Below are positions 23,687 to 31,891 of a stretch of 64,000 nucleotides of DNA, one piece after another. A program made the translations under genes and the position numbers. The stretch lies in the NCBI RefSeq assembly GCF_004803505.1, contig NZ_SSWH01000001.1, positions 434,001-498,000 of the forward strand, read 5' to 3'. Every line of letters begins with the position of its first letter. Position 1 is the stretch's first letter. Source of the DNA: Arthrobacter echini (lineage in GTDB: Bacteria > Actinomycetota > Actinomycetes > Actinomycetales > Micrococcaceae). The notes beneath the pieces were generated by a model, which was not told where the DNA came from, ran no database searches, and saw only the letters and a list, made by a program, of their open reading frames with translations.

Positions 23687-25352
23687 CGTCATCATCATCG
23701 GTGCAGGACTCGCCGGACTCGTTGCCGGCAACGAGCTGATCCGGGCGGGCAGGAAGGTCGTCATGGTGGAACAGGAGAACGCCCGTAATCTCGGCGGGCA
23801 GGCGTTCTGGTCCTTCGGGGGGATCTTCCTGGTCGACACCCCGATGCAGCGGCGGCTCGGCGTGAGGGATTCGTTCGATCTGGCCTGGCAGGACTGGCAG
23901 GGATCGGCGGGCTGGGACCGTCTCGACGGTGAGCTCCCCGAGGACGAGTGGGCGCAGCAGTGGGGACGTGCGTACGTCGAGTTCGCCGCCGGCGACAAGC
24001 GTCCGTGGCTCCAGGAGCAGGGCGTGAAGTTCACCCCGCTGGTGGGCTGGGCCGAGCGCGGCAACGGCTCGGCGGCCGGACACGGCAACTCGGTCCCCAG
24101 ATTCCATGTCCCCTGGGGTACGGGGACGGGCATCTGTGAGCCCTTCGCCGACAAGGCCCGGGCGGCCGCGGAGGAGGGCTCGCTGAGCCTCCGTTTCCGT
24201 CATCGGGTGGACGGCCTCGTGATGGACGGCTCCACCGTCACCGGGGTCCACGGGACGGTCCTGGCTCCGGACGACGTCGAGCGGGGCATCACCTCGAATC
24301 GGGACGCCGTCGGCGCGTTCGAGCTGCGGGCCCAGGCGGTGGTGGTCGCCAGCGGAGGCATCGGCGGGAATCACGAGCAGATCCGGAAGTGGTGGCCGAC
24401 ACGCCTGGGCACGCCGCCGTCGACCATGATCACCGGGGTTCCGCAGCATGTGGACGGACGCATGCTCGACATCGCCGCCGACGCCGGGGTCCGACTGGTC
24501 AATCGTGATCGGATGTGGCACTACACCGAGGGCGTGCGGAACTGGGATCCGGTCTGGCCGCAGCACGGTATCCGGATCCTGCCGGGACCGTCGTCCATGT
24601 GGTTCGACGCGCTGGGGCGGAGGCTGCCCGCGCCCGGTCTGCCCGGTCACGACACCATCGGGACGCTGAAGCTCCTGCGCACCACACCGGACCTGGTCCG
24701 GTACGACCACTCGTGGTTCATCCTGACGCAGAAGATGATCGAGAAGGAGTTCGCGCTCTCGGGCTCGGAGCAGAACCCCGATCTGACGAACCGGGACCTC
24801 AGGCTGCTGCTGCGCAGCAGGCTGGGTCGCGGCGCGCCGGCCCCCGTCGAGGCGTTCAAGGACCGGGGCGAGGACTTCGTGGTCTCCGACACGCTGCGCG
24901 GGCTCGTCGCCGGCATGAACCGGCTCACCGATACGGCCCTGCTCGACCACGAGTCGATCGAGCGTCAGATCGTCCAGCGCGATGCCCAGCTGGACAACCC
25001 CTACTCGAAGGATGTCCAGGTGATGAGCATCCACAACTCGCGCAGGTTCCTCGGCGACAGACTGACCAGGACGGCCGGTCCCCACAGGATCCTCGATCCG
25101 GCCGCGGGACCCCTGATCGCGGTGAAGCTGCACGTCATCACCCGGAAGACCCTCGGCGGCATCCAGACCGATCTGACCGGCCGGGCGTTCGACGCCGCAG
25201 GAGCGCCGATCCACGGCCTGTATGCCGCGGGTGAGGCCGCCGGCTTCGGGGGAGGCGGCGCCCACGGGTACAACGCACTGGAGGGCACCTTCCTCGGCGG
25301 GTGCATCTTCTCCGGTCGCACCGTGGGCCGCTCGCTCGCGGCGCTGCTGTGA
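23676..25352 (+). CDS. FAD-binding dehydrogenase (KsdD / fumarate reductase flavoprotein-like)
   Basis: A 558-residue flavoprotein. The N-terminal dinucleotide fold reads DVIIIGAGLAGLVAGNEL with the acidic end VMVEQEN, followed by LGGQAFWSFGGIF, typical of the succinate dehydrogenase/fumarate reductase and 3-ketosteroid dehydrogenase superfamily. A second FAD contact, VVASGGIGGNH, lies at ~residue 224, and the C-terminal GGGGAHGYNALEGTFLGGCIFSGR closes the FAD site. No signal peptide is seen. It belongs to the group often annotated only as FAD-binding dehydrogenase; the substrate is unknown. It starts inside the end of the LysR-type sensor gene, so the two are translated from one message, and the sensor may report on its substrate (inference). 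Confidence 0.9.
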   Translation: MDADVIIIGAGLAGLVAGNELIRAGRKVVMVEQENARNLGGQAFWSFGGIFLVDTPMQRRLGVRDSFDLAWQDWQGSAGWDRLDGELPEDEWAQQWGRAYVEFAAGDKRPWLQEQGVKFTPLVGWAERGNGSAAGHGNSVPRFHVPWGTGTGICEPFADKARAAAEEGSLSLRFRHRVDGLVMDGSTVTGVHGTVLAPDDVERGITSNRDAVGAFELRAQAVVVASGGIGGNHEQIRKWWPTRLGTPPSTMITGVPQHVDGRMLDIAADAGVRLVNRDRMWHYTEGVRNWDPVWPQHGIRILPGPSSMWFDALGRRLPAPGLPGHDTIGTLKLLRTTPDLVRYDHSWFILTQKMIEKEFALSGSEQNPDLTNRDLRLLLRSRLGRGAPAPVEAFKDRGEDFVVSDTLRGLVAGMNRLTDTALLDHESIERQIVQRDAQLDNPYSKDVQVMSIHNSRRFLGDRLTRTAGPHRILDPAAGPLIAVKLHVITRKTLGGIQTDLTGRAFDAAGAPIHGLYAAGEAAGFGGGGAHGYNALEGTFLGGCIFSGRTVGRSLAALL

Positions 25353-25363
25353 CTGAGCCCGCG

Positions 25364-26764
25364 TCAGCCGGTCGAGGCGAGGGCGAACACCACGGCGGCG
25401 ATGGCGAAGCCCATGACGCCGATCGTGGTCTCCATGACCGTCCATGTCTTCAGCGTGGTCTTGACGTCCATGCCCAGGAAGCGCCCCACGAGCCAGAAGC
25501 CCGAGTCGTTCACGTGGCTGGCCACCACGGAGCCACCGGCGACGGCGACCACGAGTGCTGCGAGCTGGAACGCGTTGTAGTCACCCGCGAGGATGGCGGG
25601 GGAGATGAGTCCGGACGCCGTCGTCAGCGCCACGGTCGCCGAGCCCTGGGCGATGCGCAGGATCGCTGCGATCAGGAAGCCCGCGAGGATCAGTGGGATG
25701 CCGAGGTCGCCGAGGACATCCGCGAGGGCGTCACCGATCCCGCTGGTGCGCAGCACGCCGCCGAACATGCCGCCGGCGCCGGTGATGAGGATGACGGAGG
25801 CCACCGGTCCGAGTGCGGACTCCAGGGTGCTCTCCAGAACCGTCTTGTCGATCCCGCGCCTGCGTCCGAGGACGTACGAGGCGACGAGCAGGGAGATGAG
25901 CAGGGCCACCGGTGTCTCACCGAGCGTCCTGAGCACCTGGAACCAGGCCTGGTCCGTCAGATCCTCATTGCCCGAGCCCGAGTTCGCCACGGTGTTCAGC
26001 CCGGTGTTGAGGAAGATCAGCACGAGGGGGAGCAGGAGGATCCCGACGACCGTGCCGAACTTCGGGGGATTGGCCTCGGCGTGCTCGTCGGCGGCGCCGA
26101 GGAGTTCCGGAACGGGGAGAACGTACTTCTTGCCGACCCAGATCCCGTACAGGTAGGAGGTCACGTACCAGGTCGGGATGGCGGCGAGCAGGCCGACGAT
26201 GATGACGAAGCCGACATTCGCGCCGAAGAACGCCGAGGCGGCGACCGGTCCCGGGTGCGGTGGAACGAAGATGTGCATGACCGAGAAGGCGCCTGCGGCC
26301 GGGAGCCCGTACCGCAGGACTCCTCCGCCGAGGCGGCGGGCGATCGAGAAGACGATCGGCAGCATGACCACGAGTCCGGCGTCGAAGAAGATGGGGAAGC
26401 CGAAGACCAGGGAGGCGACGCCGAGTGCGAGTGGAGCCCGCTTCTCACCGAAGGCCCTGATGAGCTGGTCGGCGAGCACCTTCGCGCCGCCACTGGTCTC
26501 GACGAGGCGGCCGAGCATGGCACCGAGCCCCACGAGAAGGGCCACAGCGCCGAGGGTGGAACCGAAACTGCCGACCAGGACGGTGATGATCTGTGACGTC
26601 GGGATGCCCGTGGCGAAGGCCGTCACCAGGCTGATGAGGATCAGGGCCACGAACGCGTGGAGTCGCAGCTTGATGATCAGGAACAACAGGACGAGGATCG
26701 CCGCGAGGGCGATCAGCAGGAGAGGACCGGCGCTCAGGCTCTGGGTCCAGCCTTCGACGGTCAT
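25364..26764 (-). CDS. gntP: GntP-family gluconate permease
   Basis: A 466-residue polytopic transporter of the GntP family, importing gluconate with protons. About twelve hydrophobic segments are visible. Family features are LLVGLGAMLGRLVETSGGA (~80-98), FGFPIFFDAGLVVMLPI (~120-136), HIFVPPHPGPVAA (~165-177), and near the C-terminus IAQGSATVALTTASG and ASHVNDSGFWL. Its ATG overlaps the gluconokinase stop by 4 nt (ATGA), so uptake and phosphorylation are coupled. It converges on the FAD dehydrogenase gene with only 11 nt between stops and no visible terminator. Confidence 0.95.
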   Translation of the reverse strand: MTVEGWTQSLSAGPLLLIALAAILVLLFLIIKLRLHAFVALILISLVTAFATGIPTSQIITVLVGSFGSTLGAVALLVGLGAMLGRLVETSGGAKVLADQLIRAFGEKRAPLALGVASLVFGFPIFFDAGLVVMLPIVFSIARRLGGGVLRYGLPAAGAFSVMHIFVPPHPGPVAASAFFGANVGFVIIVGLLAAIPTWYVTSYLYGIWVGKKYVLPVPELLGAADEHAEANPPKFGTVVGILLLPLVLIFLNTGLNTVANSGSGNEDLTDQAWFQVLRTLGETPVALLISLLVASYVLGRRRGIDKTVLESTLESALGPVASVILITGAGGMFGGVLRTSGIGDALADVLGDLGIPLILAGFLIAAILRIAQGSATVALTTASGLISPAILAGDYNAFQLAALVVAVAGGSVVASHVNDSGFWLVGRFLGMDVKTTLKTWTVMETTIGVMGFAIAAVVFALASTG

Positions 26765-27312
26765 GCCGTCTCCTCCGACGATTGCGACGAGGGGCTCGAG
26801 TGCTCGAGCCCGAGCTGGTCGATCACCTCGGCGATCACGTCGTCGGGGGTCCCGGTGTTCACGATCCTGATGCCCTGCTCATCGGACTCCAGTGGTTCGA
26901 GCGTGCTGAGCTGGGAGGGCAGGAGCGACTGCGGCATGAAGTGGCCGCTGCGGGTCTTCATGCGGTCGAGGATGAGGTCTGTGTCGGCGATCAGATGGAC
27001 GAACGAAACCTCACCCGCCGCCTGCGTGAGGATGTCGCGGTACACGCGCCGCAGGGCCGAACACGTGATGACGGTGCTGGTGTCGGCCTGCGCCTGCTCC
27101 GTCAGCCATTCGCGTATCGACTCCAGCCAGGGCCAGCGGTCCTCATCGGTCAGTGGTATCCCGGAGGTCATCTTCTCGATGTTCGCTGCGGAGTGAAACT
27201 CGTCCGCCTCGGCGAAGGTCCAGTTGAGAGTTCGTGCCAGGTGGGTGGCGATGGTGGTCTTGCCGGAACCGGAGATCCCCATGACGACCACGTGGCGTGG
27301 TTCTGCATCCAT
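26761..27312 (-). CDS. gntK: Gluconokinase
   Basis: A 183-residue P-loop kinase that phosphorylates D-gluconate to 6-phosphogluconate, feeding the pentose phosphate pathway. The Walker A motif is MGISGSGKTT (residues ~11-20); then ADEFHSAANIEKMTSGIPLTDEDRWPWL, the substrate-binding signature of the family (~32-60), CSALRRVYRDIL (~83-94), and the SGHFMPQSLLPSQLSTLE region. ATG 27312 follows GGGAG; the frame extends 10 codons further upstream but lacks a ribosome site there. First gene of gntKP. No GntR regulator of gluconate genes is adjacent. Confidence 0.95.
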   Translation of the reverse strand: MDAEPRHVVVMGISGSGKTTIATHLARTLNWTFAEADEFHSAANIEKMTSGIPLTDEDRWPWLESIREWLTEQAQADTSTVITCSALRRVYRDILTQAAGEVSFVHLIADTDLILDRMKTRSGHFMPQSLLPSQLSTLEPLESDEQGIRIVNTGTPDDVIAEVIDQLGLEHSSPSSQSSEETA

Positions 27313-27402
27313 ACTGACTCCCTTGTGGACAGTGCGCGGCACAGGGGCCGCGGAGCACGATGTCGAGTAAACGTAGCATCATCGACGTGGCGCGCGCTGA
27401 GC

Positions 27403-28647
27403 TCACGGACGGTCTCGCGAGTCGGTCCTTCCGCCGTTACGCACGGTGAAGGAGAGCAACAAGGACAGAACTGCGAATCCTGCCAGCAGTGTCAGGCCGA
27501 CGAAGTAGCTGCTGTTCTCGGGGTTGTAGGTGGCGCCCATGACCAGCGGTGGGAAGTATCCGCCCAGACCGCCGGCAGCGGCGATGATCCCGCCGATGGT
27601 GCCGACGTCCTTGGCCGGAGCTGCTCTCCCCACCCAGCCGAAGACCCCACCGGTGCCCAGCCCGAGGAAGAGGGCCATGAGAAGGAAGACGGGCCCGTAG
27701 ACGCGTTCCTGCCCTGGCTGGAAGGCCACGATCATGGCGAGCACCGCCGTACCGCTCAGGGATGCCACCGTGACGGCCCTGGGCCCGATCCTGTCGGCGA
27801 GGATCCCGCCGATGGGACGGGCGATGACGGCGGCCAGCGCGAAGCCTGCGGTGCGGGTGCCGGCGGCGGTGGCGTCGAAACCGTACACATTGTCGAGATA
27901 GGTCGGCAGGTAGTTGGAGAAGGCCACGAACGCTCCGAACACCACTGCGTAGAGGAAGCACAGCTGCCAGGTCACCGTCAGGGTGAAGGCGTGGCTGATC
28001 TTCGGCAGGACCGGCTCGGGGGTCTTGGCGGCCTGCACCGGTGAGTCGCGCAGTAGCAGCCAGCAGACCAGTGCCATGAGGGCGACGAGCACGGCGACGG
28101 TGATATGCGTGCCCAGGTATCCGATTCCGGCTACGAGACGGGGGGTGAGGAACGCCGAGACGGCGGTGCCGATCATGCCGGCACCGAAGACACCGGTGGC
28201 GAAGCCCTTGCGGTGGGACTCGTACCAGGCGGAGCAGAAAGGGATGCCGATGGCGAAGACCGTGCCGGCGATGCCGAGGAAGAACGCCGCAGCCACGAGC
28301 AGCCCGAAGCTGTTCAGTTGCCCGACCACTCCGATGACCAGTACCAGCGGGGCCGTCATGCCGAGGATGACCGTGAACATCACCCGTCCCCCGTAGCGGT
28401 CGGTCAGAGCCCCCACGGGTACCCGGAAGACGGAGCCGACGAGGATCGGCATGGCCACCAGGATGGCGGTCTGGGTTGCATCGAGCTCCATTGCCTGGGC
28501 ATAACGCCTGGAAAGCGGGCCCACGATCGTCCAGGCCCAGAAACCGACTGTGGATGCAAGCGTGGCGAGGATCAGATTGCGCAGTTGCCCGGCTCTGAGC
28601 TCCGGATCAGTGCTGCCCGAAGCTTTTGCAGGAGACGTAGATGACAT
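27403..28647 (-). CDS. narK: Nitrate/nitrite transporter NarK
   Basis: A 414-residue major facilitator protein of the nitrate/nitrite porter family. Twelve hydrophobic segments are apparent. The family traits include FRVPVGALTDRYGGRVMF (~residues 70-87), the glycine-rich nitrate signature around GIAGTVFAIGIPFCSAWY (~126-143), and in the second half IARPIGGILADRIGPR and GLGTGGVFGWVGR. It follows narI on the same strand and completes the nar cluster, supplying nitrate import and nitrite export. ATG 28647 is preferred because GAGGA lies 5 nt upstream; a second ATG 12 nt earlier lacks a site. Confidence 0.94.
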   Translation of the reverse strand: MSSTSPAKASGSTDPELRAGQLRNLILATLASTVGFWAWTIVGPLSRRYAQAMELDATQTAILVAMPILVGSVFRVPVGALTDRYGGRVMFTVILGMTAPLVLVIGVVGQLNSFGLLVAAAFFLGIAGTVFAIGIPFCSAWYESHRKGFATGVFGAGMIGTAVSAFLTPRLVAGIGYLGTHITVAVLVALMALVCWLLLRDSPVQAAKTPEPVLPKISHAFTLTVTWQLCFLYAVVFGAFVAFSNYLPTYLDNVYGFDATAAGTRTAGFALAAVIARPIGGILADRIGPRAVTVASLSGTAVLAMIVAFQPGQERVYGPVFLLMALFLGLGTGGVFGWVGRAAPAKDVGTIGGIIAAAGGLGGYFPPLVMGATYNPENSSYFVGLTLLAGFAVLSLLLSFTVRNGGRTDSRDRP

Positions 28648-28683
28648 GGCGGTCCTCATGCGCTCGGTGGATGGAACGGGACA

Positions 28684-29520
28684 TCAACGGCGACCTGCAC
28701 CTTTGCGACGCGTGGACACCTTCGTGCTGCCGTGGGCCCTGTCCTGCGTGCCCACGGGTTCCCAACCGCGGTGGCCCGATGAGTGATGATGCGACGAGGA
28801 GCCGGTGCCGCGGGAGCGGTAGACGATGTACGGGCGGAAGAGGTAGTGCACGGGTGCTGTGAACGCGTGTACCAACCGGGTGAACGGCCAGATCGCGAAC
28901 AGTGCCATTGCCCATAGCGCGTGGAGTTTGAACGATGGCCCGGCCGCGGTCATGGCAGCCACGTCCGGCTGGAAGATCCAGATCGAGCGGAACCACGGGG
29001 AAACGGTCTGCCGGTAGTCCGCGACCGACTGGTCGAGCACCGAGATGACGGTGGTCGCCAGTCCCGTCAGCAGGGCGGCCAGAAGCATGACGTACATGAA
29101 CTTGTCGTTCCTGGTGGTCGCCATGAACACGGGGCCGGTGGTGCGGCGACGCCAGACGAGCAGGACGATTCCCAGCAGGGTGCCGATTCCGGCAATCGTA
29201 CCGATACTCAGGGCCATGAAGTGGTACATTCCCTCGGTCACGCCCACCGCTGCAGTCCAGGACGCGGGGATGAACAGCCCCATGATGTGACCGGCGAGGA
29301 CCGCGAGGATCCCGAAGTGGAACAGGGGTGAGGCGATGCGCAGGATGCGGGACTCGTAGAGCTGCGAGGACCGGGTGGTCCAGCCGAACTGGTCGTACCT
29401 GTAGCGCCACACCGTGCCGCCGACCACGACGGCCAGCACCACGTATGGGAGTACACCCCACAGCACGATGCTGCCTACGCCCACATCAGCGTTCTGAACG
29501 ATCGGGGCCACGCGGTTCAT
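28684..29520 (-). CDS. narI: Respiratory nitrate reductase gamma subunit (cytochrome b)
   Basis: A 278-residue membrane subunit that oxidises menaquinol and passes electrons through two b hemes to NarH. Five hydrophobic segments are visible; candidate heme ligands are His in SPLFHFGILAVLAGHIMGL (~residues 49-67) and in the later SFKLHALWAMALFAIWPFTRLVHAF (~192-217). The length is slightly above the usual ~225-245 because of a hydrophilic C-terminus rich in His, Ser and Gly (SSSHHHSSGHRG). The ATG overlaps the narJ stop (ATGA), with AGGAG upstream. Confidence 0.95.
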   Translation of the reverse strand: MNRVAPIVQNADVGVGSIVLWGVLPYVVLAVVVGGTVWRYRYDQFGWTTRSSQLYESRILRIASPLFHFGILAVLAGHIMGLFIPASWTAAVGVTEGMYHFMALSIGTIAGIGTLLGIVLLVWRRRTTGPVFMATTRNDKFMYVMLLAALLTGLATTVISVLDQSVADYRQTVSPWFRSIWIFQPDVAAMTAAGPSFKLHALWAMALFAIWPFTRLVHAFTAPVHYLFRPYIVYRSRGTGSSSHHHSSGHRGWEPVGTQDRAHGSTKVSTRRKGAGRR

Positions 29521-30215
29521 GGGGTGCTCCTTCGGCTGACAGGCAGTAACCGGGGGTCGTAGGGATCCAGGCCGACGGACTCGGTCGGTGGACCGTACCC
29601 GGCCATCCGCATCACGGCGTCGCGGTCCTCCGGTGAGACCCCGGGAAGGGTGGAGCACACGAGGGCGACGGCGCCGCGGTGCGGAAGGTGGTCGTCGCGC
29701 AGTGCGAGCCGCAGCAGTTCGAGGGAGGGGCGGTAGCGCTGCAGCAGCTCGTAACCGTCCTCCGGGGAGACCTTCGCGGCGAACTCCAGCACCAGCGGCA
29801 GATAGTCCGGAAGCTCGGACTCCCCGGGCTCTGCCCCGTGGGAGCGATAGATCTCCTTGAACGCTGCCAGGGCTTCCCCACGACGGCGGGTGTCGCCGTC
29901 GGTCCAGTAGGTCAGGTGCAGGCTGTGACGGCGGGAGAGGTCGAACTCCTGGACGTAGTCGGCCTGCACCTGCTCCAGCGGCCGGGCCGTGAACCAGTCG
30001 AGGAGTTCCTCGATCTCCTCCACCGGAGCTGCCACCTCCTCGAGGGCAGCACGAAGGGTCGGCAGCATCGTCAGAAGCTGGCGGTCCGGGTAGCCGAGGA
30101 GCAGAGCGGTGGCCTGGCGGATCACGGCGCTGCGGCGGGGGTCGGTGTCGGTATAGGTGCCGGGATCGACGGTTCCCGGTCCGGCTTTGCCGAGCAGCTT
30201 CTCCAGCACGCCCAT
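29517..30215 (-). CDS. narJ: Nitrate reductase molybdenum cofactor assembly chaperone NarJ
   Basis: A 232-residue cytoplasmic chaperone of the TorD/NarJ family needed to insert the molybdenum cofactor into NarG before membrane docking. Features are RQATALLLGYPD (~34-45), the family motif YVQEFDLSRRHSLHLTYW (~86-103) and DYLPLVLEFAA (~137-147). It is not part of the mature enzyme. It is coupled to narH by TGATG and to narI by ATGA. It belongs to the shorter actinobacterial/Gram-positive NarJ type. Confidence 0.95.
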   Translation of the reverse strand: MGVLEKLLGKAGPGTVDPGTYTDTDPRRSAVIRQATALLLGYPDRQLLTMLPTLRAALEEVAAPVEEIEELLDWFTARPLEQVQADYVQEFDLSRRHSLHLTYWTDGDTRRRGEALAAFKEIYRSHGAEPGESELPDYLPLVLEFAAKVSPEDGYELLQRYRPSLELLRLALRDDHLPHRGAVALVCSTLPGVSPEDRDAVMRMAGYGPPTESVGLDPYDPRLLPVSRRSTP

Positions 30216-31891
30216 CAGGTCGTTCCGTTCCCGGGTCCGCTGTCGGGCGGGAACAGCCCCTGGGGATTGCCCCGGCCGTCCCAGTTGAGCAGGTTGACCC
30301 GTCCGGTCAGGTCCTCGTTGCCGGTGGGATCCTCGCCGCGCTGCCGTGCCTGCAGGGCGTTGAAGTTCTCCATCGCCACGGGCATCGGTCGGCCGGAGGC
30401 CTCGCCGAACACGCCGGTCTGACCCATGCCCGGCCCGCCGTCGACGTCGAGGGAGCAGCCGATCTCCTCGAGGTTGTGTGCATCCTCCAAGTGGGCGGAG
30501 GGGATGACGTAGCGTTCCTCGTACTTGGCGATCGCCATGAGCCGGTACATCTTCCGGATCTCGGCACCGGTCATCCCGACAGCCTCGGCGATGCCCTCGT
30601 CCGGGTCCTCACCGAGGGCGATGTCGCGCATGTACGAACGCATGGCGGCCAGTTTGCCGAGTACCTCCCGGATCGTCCCGGTGTCCCCGGCCGTGAACAG
30701 CTCGGCGAGGTACTCGACCGGGATGCGCAGGGCGTCGATGGCCCCGAACAGGGTGGAGGCGTCCTCGCCGTCGTGTCCCTGGTCCTTGAGCAGGTCCACC
30801 ACCGGGGACAGCGGCGGGACGTACCAGACCATGGGCATGGTCCGGTACTCCGGGTGCAGCGGCAGAGCCACCCGTAGCTCCTTGGCGAGAATATGGACGG
30901 GGGATCGGCGTGCGGCGTCGAGCCAGTCCTCGGGGATGCCCTCGGCACGGGCCGCGGCGACCACCTCAGGGTCATGAGGATCGAGCATGATGTCCAGCTG
31001 GGCCGCGTAGAGGTCCTGCTCGTCCGGGGTCGCGGCGGCCTCGCTGACCCGGTCGGCGTCGTAGAGGACGATGCCGATGTAGCGCAGGCGACCCACACAC
31101 GTCTCCGCGCACACGGTGGGGATGCCAACCTCGATTCGGGGGTAGCAGAAGGTGCACTTCTCCGCCTTACCGGATTTGTGGTTGTAGTACATCTTCTTGT
31201 ACGGGCAGCCGGTGATGCACTGGCGCCAGCCTCGGCACCGGTCCTGGTCCACCAGCACGATCCCGTCCTCGGCGCGCTTGTAGATCGCACCGGAGGGGCA
31301 GGAGGCCATGCAGGAGGGATTCAGGCAGTGCTCGCAGATCCGGGGAAGGTAGAAGGCGAAGGTCTGTTCGAACTCGAACTTGATCTTGTCCTCCGATTCC
31401 CGCCGGACCTTCTCCACGACCGGGTCCAGATGGCCCAGCTGGGGCGCGCCTCCCAGATTGTCGTCCCAGTTGGCCGACCACTCGATCTTCATGTCCTCGC
31501 CGGTGATCAGGGACTTGGGCCGGGCCACCGGGAAGTCGGTGCCGGCCGGAGCGGTGATCAGGTTCTCGTAGTCGTAGGTCCACGGCTCGTAGTAGTCATT
31601 GAGCTCGGGCTGGACAGGACTCGCGAACAGGCCGAAGAGCTTCGCCCATCGCCCGCCCGCCTTGAGCTTGAGATTGCCGCGGCGGTTGAGCTCCCAGCCG
31701 CCCTTCCACTTCTCCTGGTCCTCGTACCGGCGGGGATACCCCTGACCGGGGCGGGTCTCCACATTGTTGAACCAGACGTACTCCGTGCCGGCGCGGTTCG
31801 TCCACGCCTGCTTGCACGTCACCGAACAGGTGTGACACCCGATGCACTTGTCGAGCGCCATCACCATGGCGACCTGGGCCATGACTCGCAT
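30215..31891 (-). CDS. narH: Respiratory nitrate reductase beta subunit (iron-sulfur)
   Basis: A 558-residue electron-transfer subunit binding three [4Fe-4S] clusters and one [3Fe-4S] cluster. The cysteine groups are CIGCHTCSVTCKQ (~residues 16-28), CEHCLNPSCMASCP (~182-195), CRGWRQCITGCPYKK (~215-229, where Trp replaces the second Cys, the hallmark of the 3Fe-4S site), and CTFCYPR...CAETC (~242-263). It passes electrons from NarI to NarG on the cytoplasmic face. ATG 31891 shares one base with the narG stop (TGATG); the long upstream frame runs antisense-like through narG and is not used. Confidence 0.97.
   Translation of the reverse strand: MRVMAQVAMVMALDKCIGCHTCSVTCKQAWTNRAGTEYVWFNNVETRPGQGYPRRYEDQEKWKGGWELNRRGNLKLKAGGRWAKLFGLFASPVQPELNDYYEPWTYDYENLITAPAGTDFPVARPKSLITGEDMKIEWSANWDDNLGGAPQLGHLDPVVEKVRRESEDKIKFEFEQTFAFYLPRICEHCLNPSCMASCPSGAIYKRAEDGIVLVDQDRCRGWRQCITGCPYKKMYYNHKSGKAEKCTFCYPRIEVGIPTVCAETCVGRLRYIGIVLYDADRVSEAAATPDEQDLYAAQLDIMLDPHDPEVVAAARAEGIPEDWLDAARRSPVHILAKELRVALPLHPEYRTMPMVWYVPPLSPVVDLLKDQGHDGEDASTLFGAIDALRIPVEYLAELFTAGDTGTIREVLGKLAAMRSYMRDIALGEDPDEGIAEAVGMTGAEIRKMYRLMAIAKYEERYVIPSAHLEDAHNLEEIGCSLDVDGGPGMGQTGVFGEASGRPMPVAMENFNALQARQRGEDPTGNEDLTGRVNLLNWDGRGNPQGLFPPDSGPGNGTT

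Noticed and set aside
27313-27402. Terminator or GntR operator between narK and gntK
   Set aside because: Only an imperfect GCGGC/GCCGC stem and weak CGATG/CATCG symmetry are visible; neither is strong enough to list as a feature.
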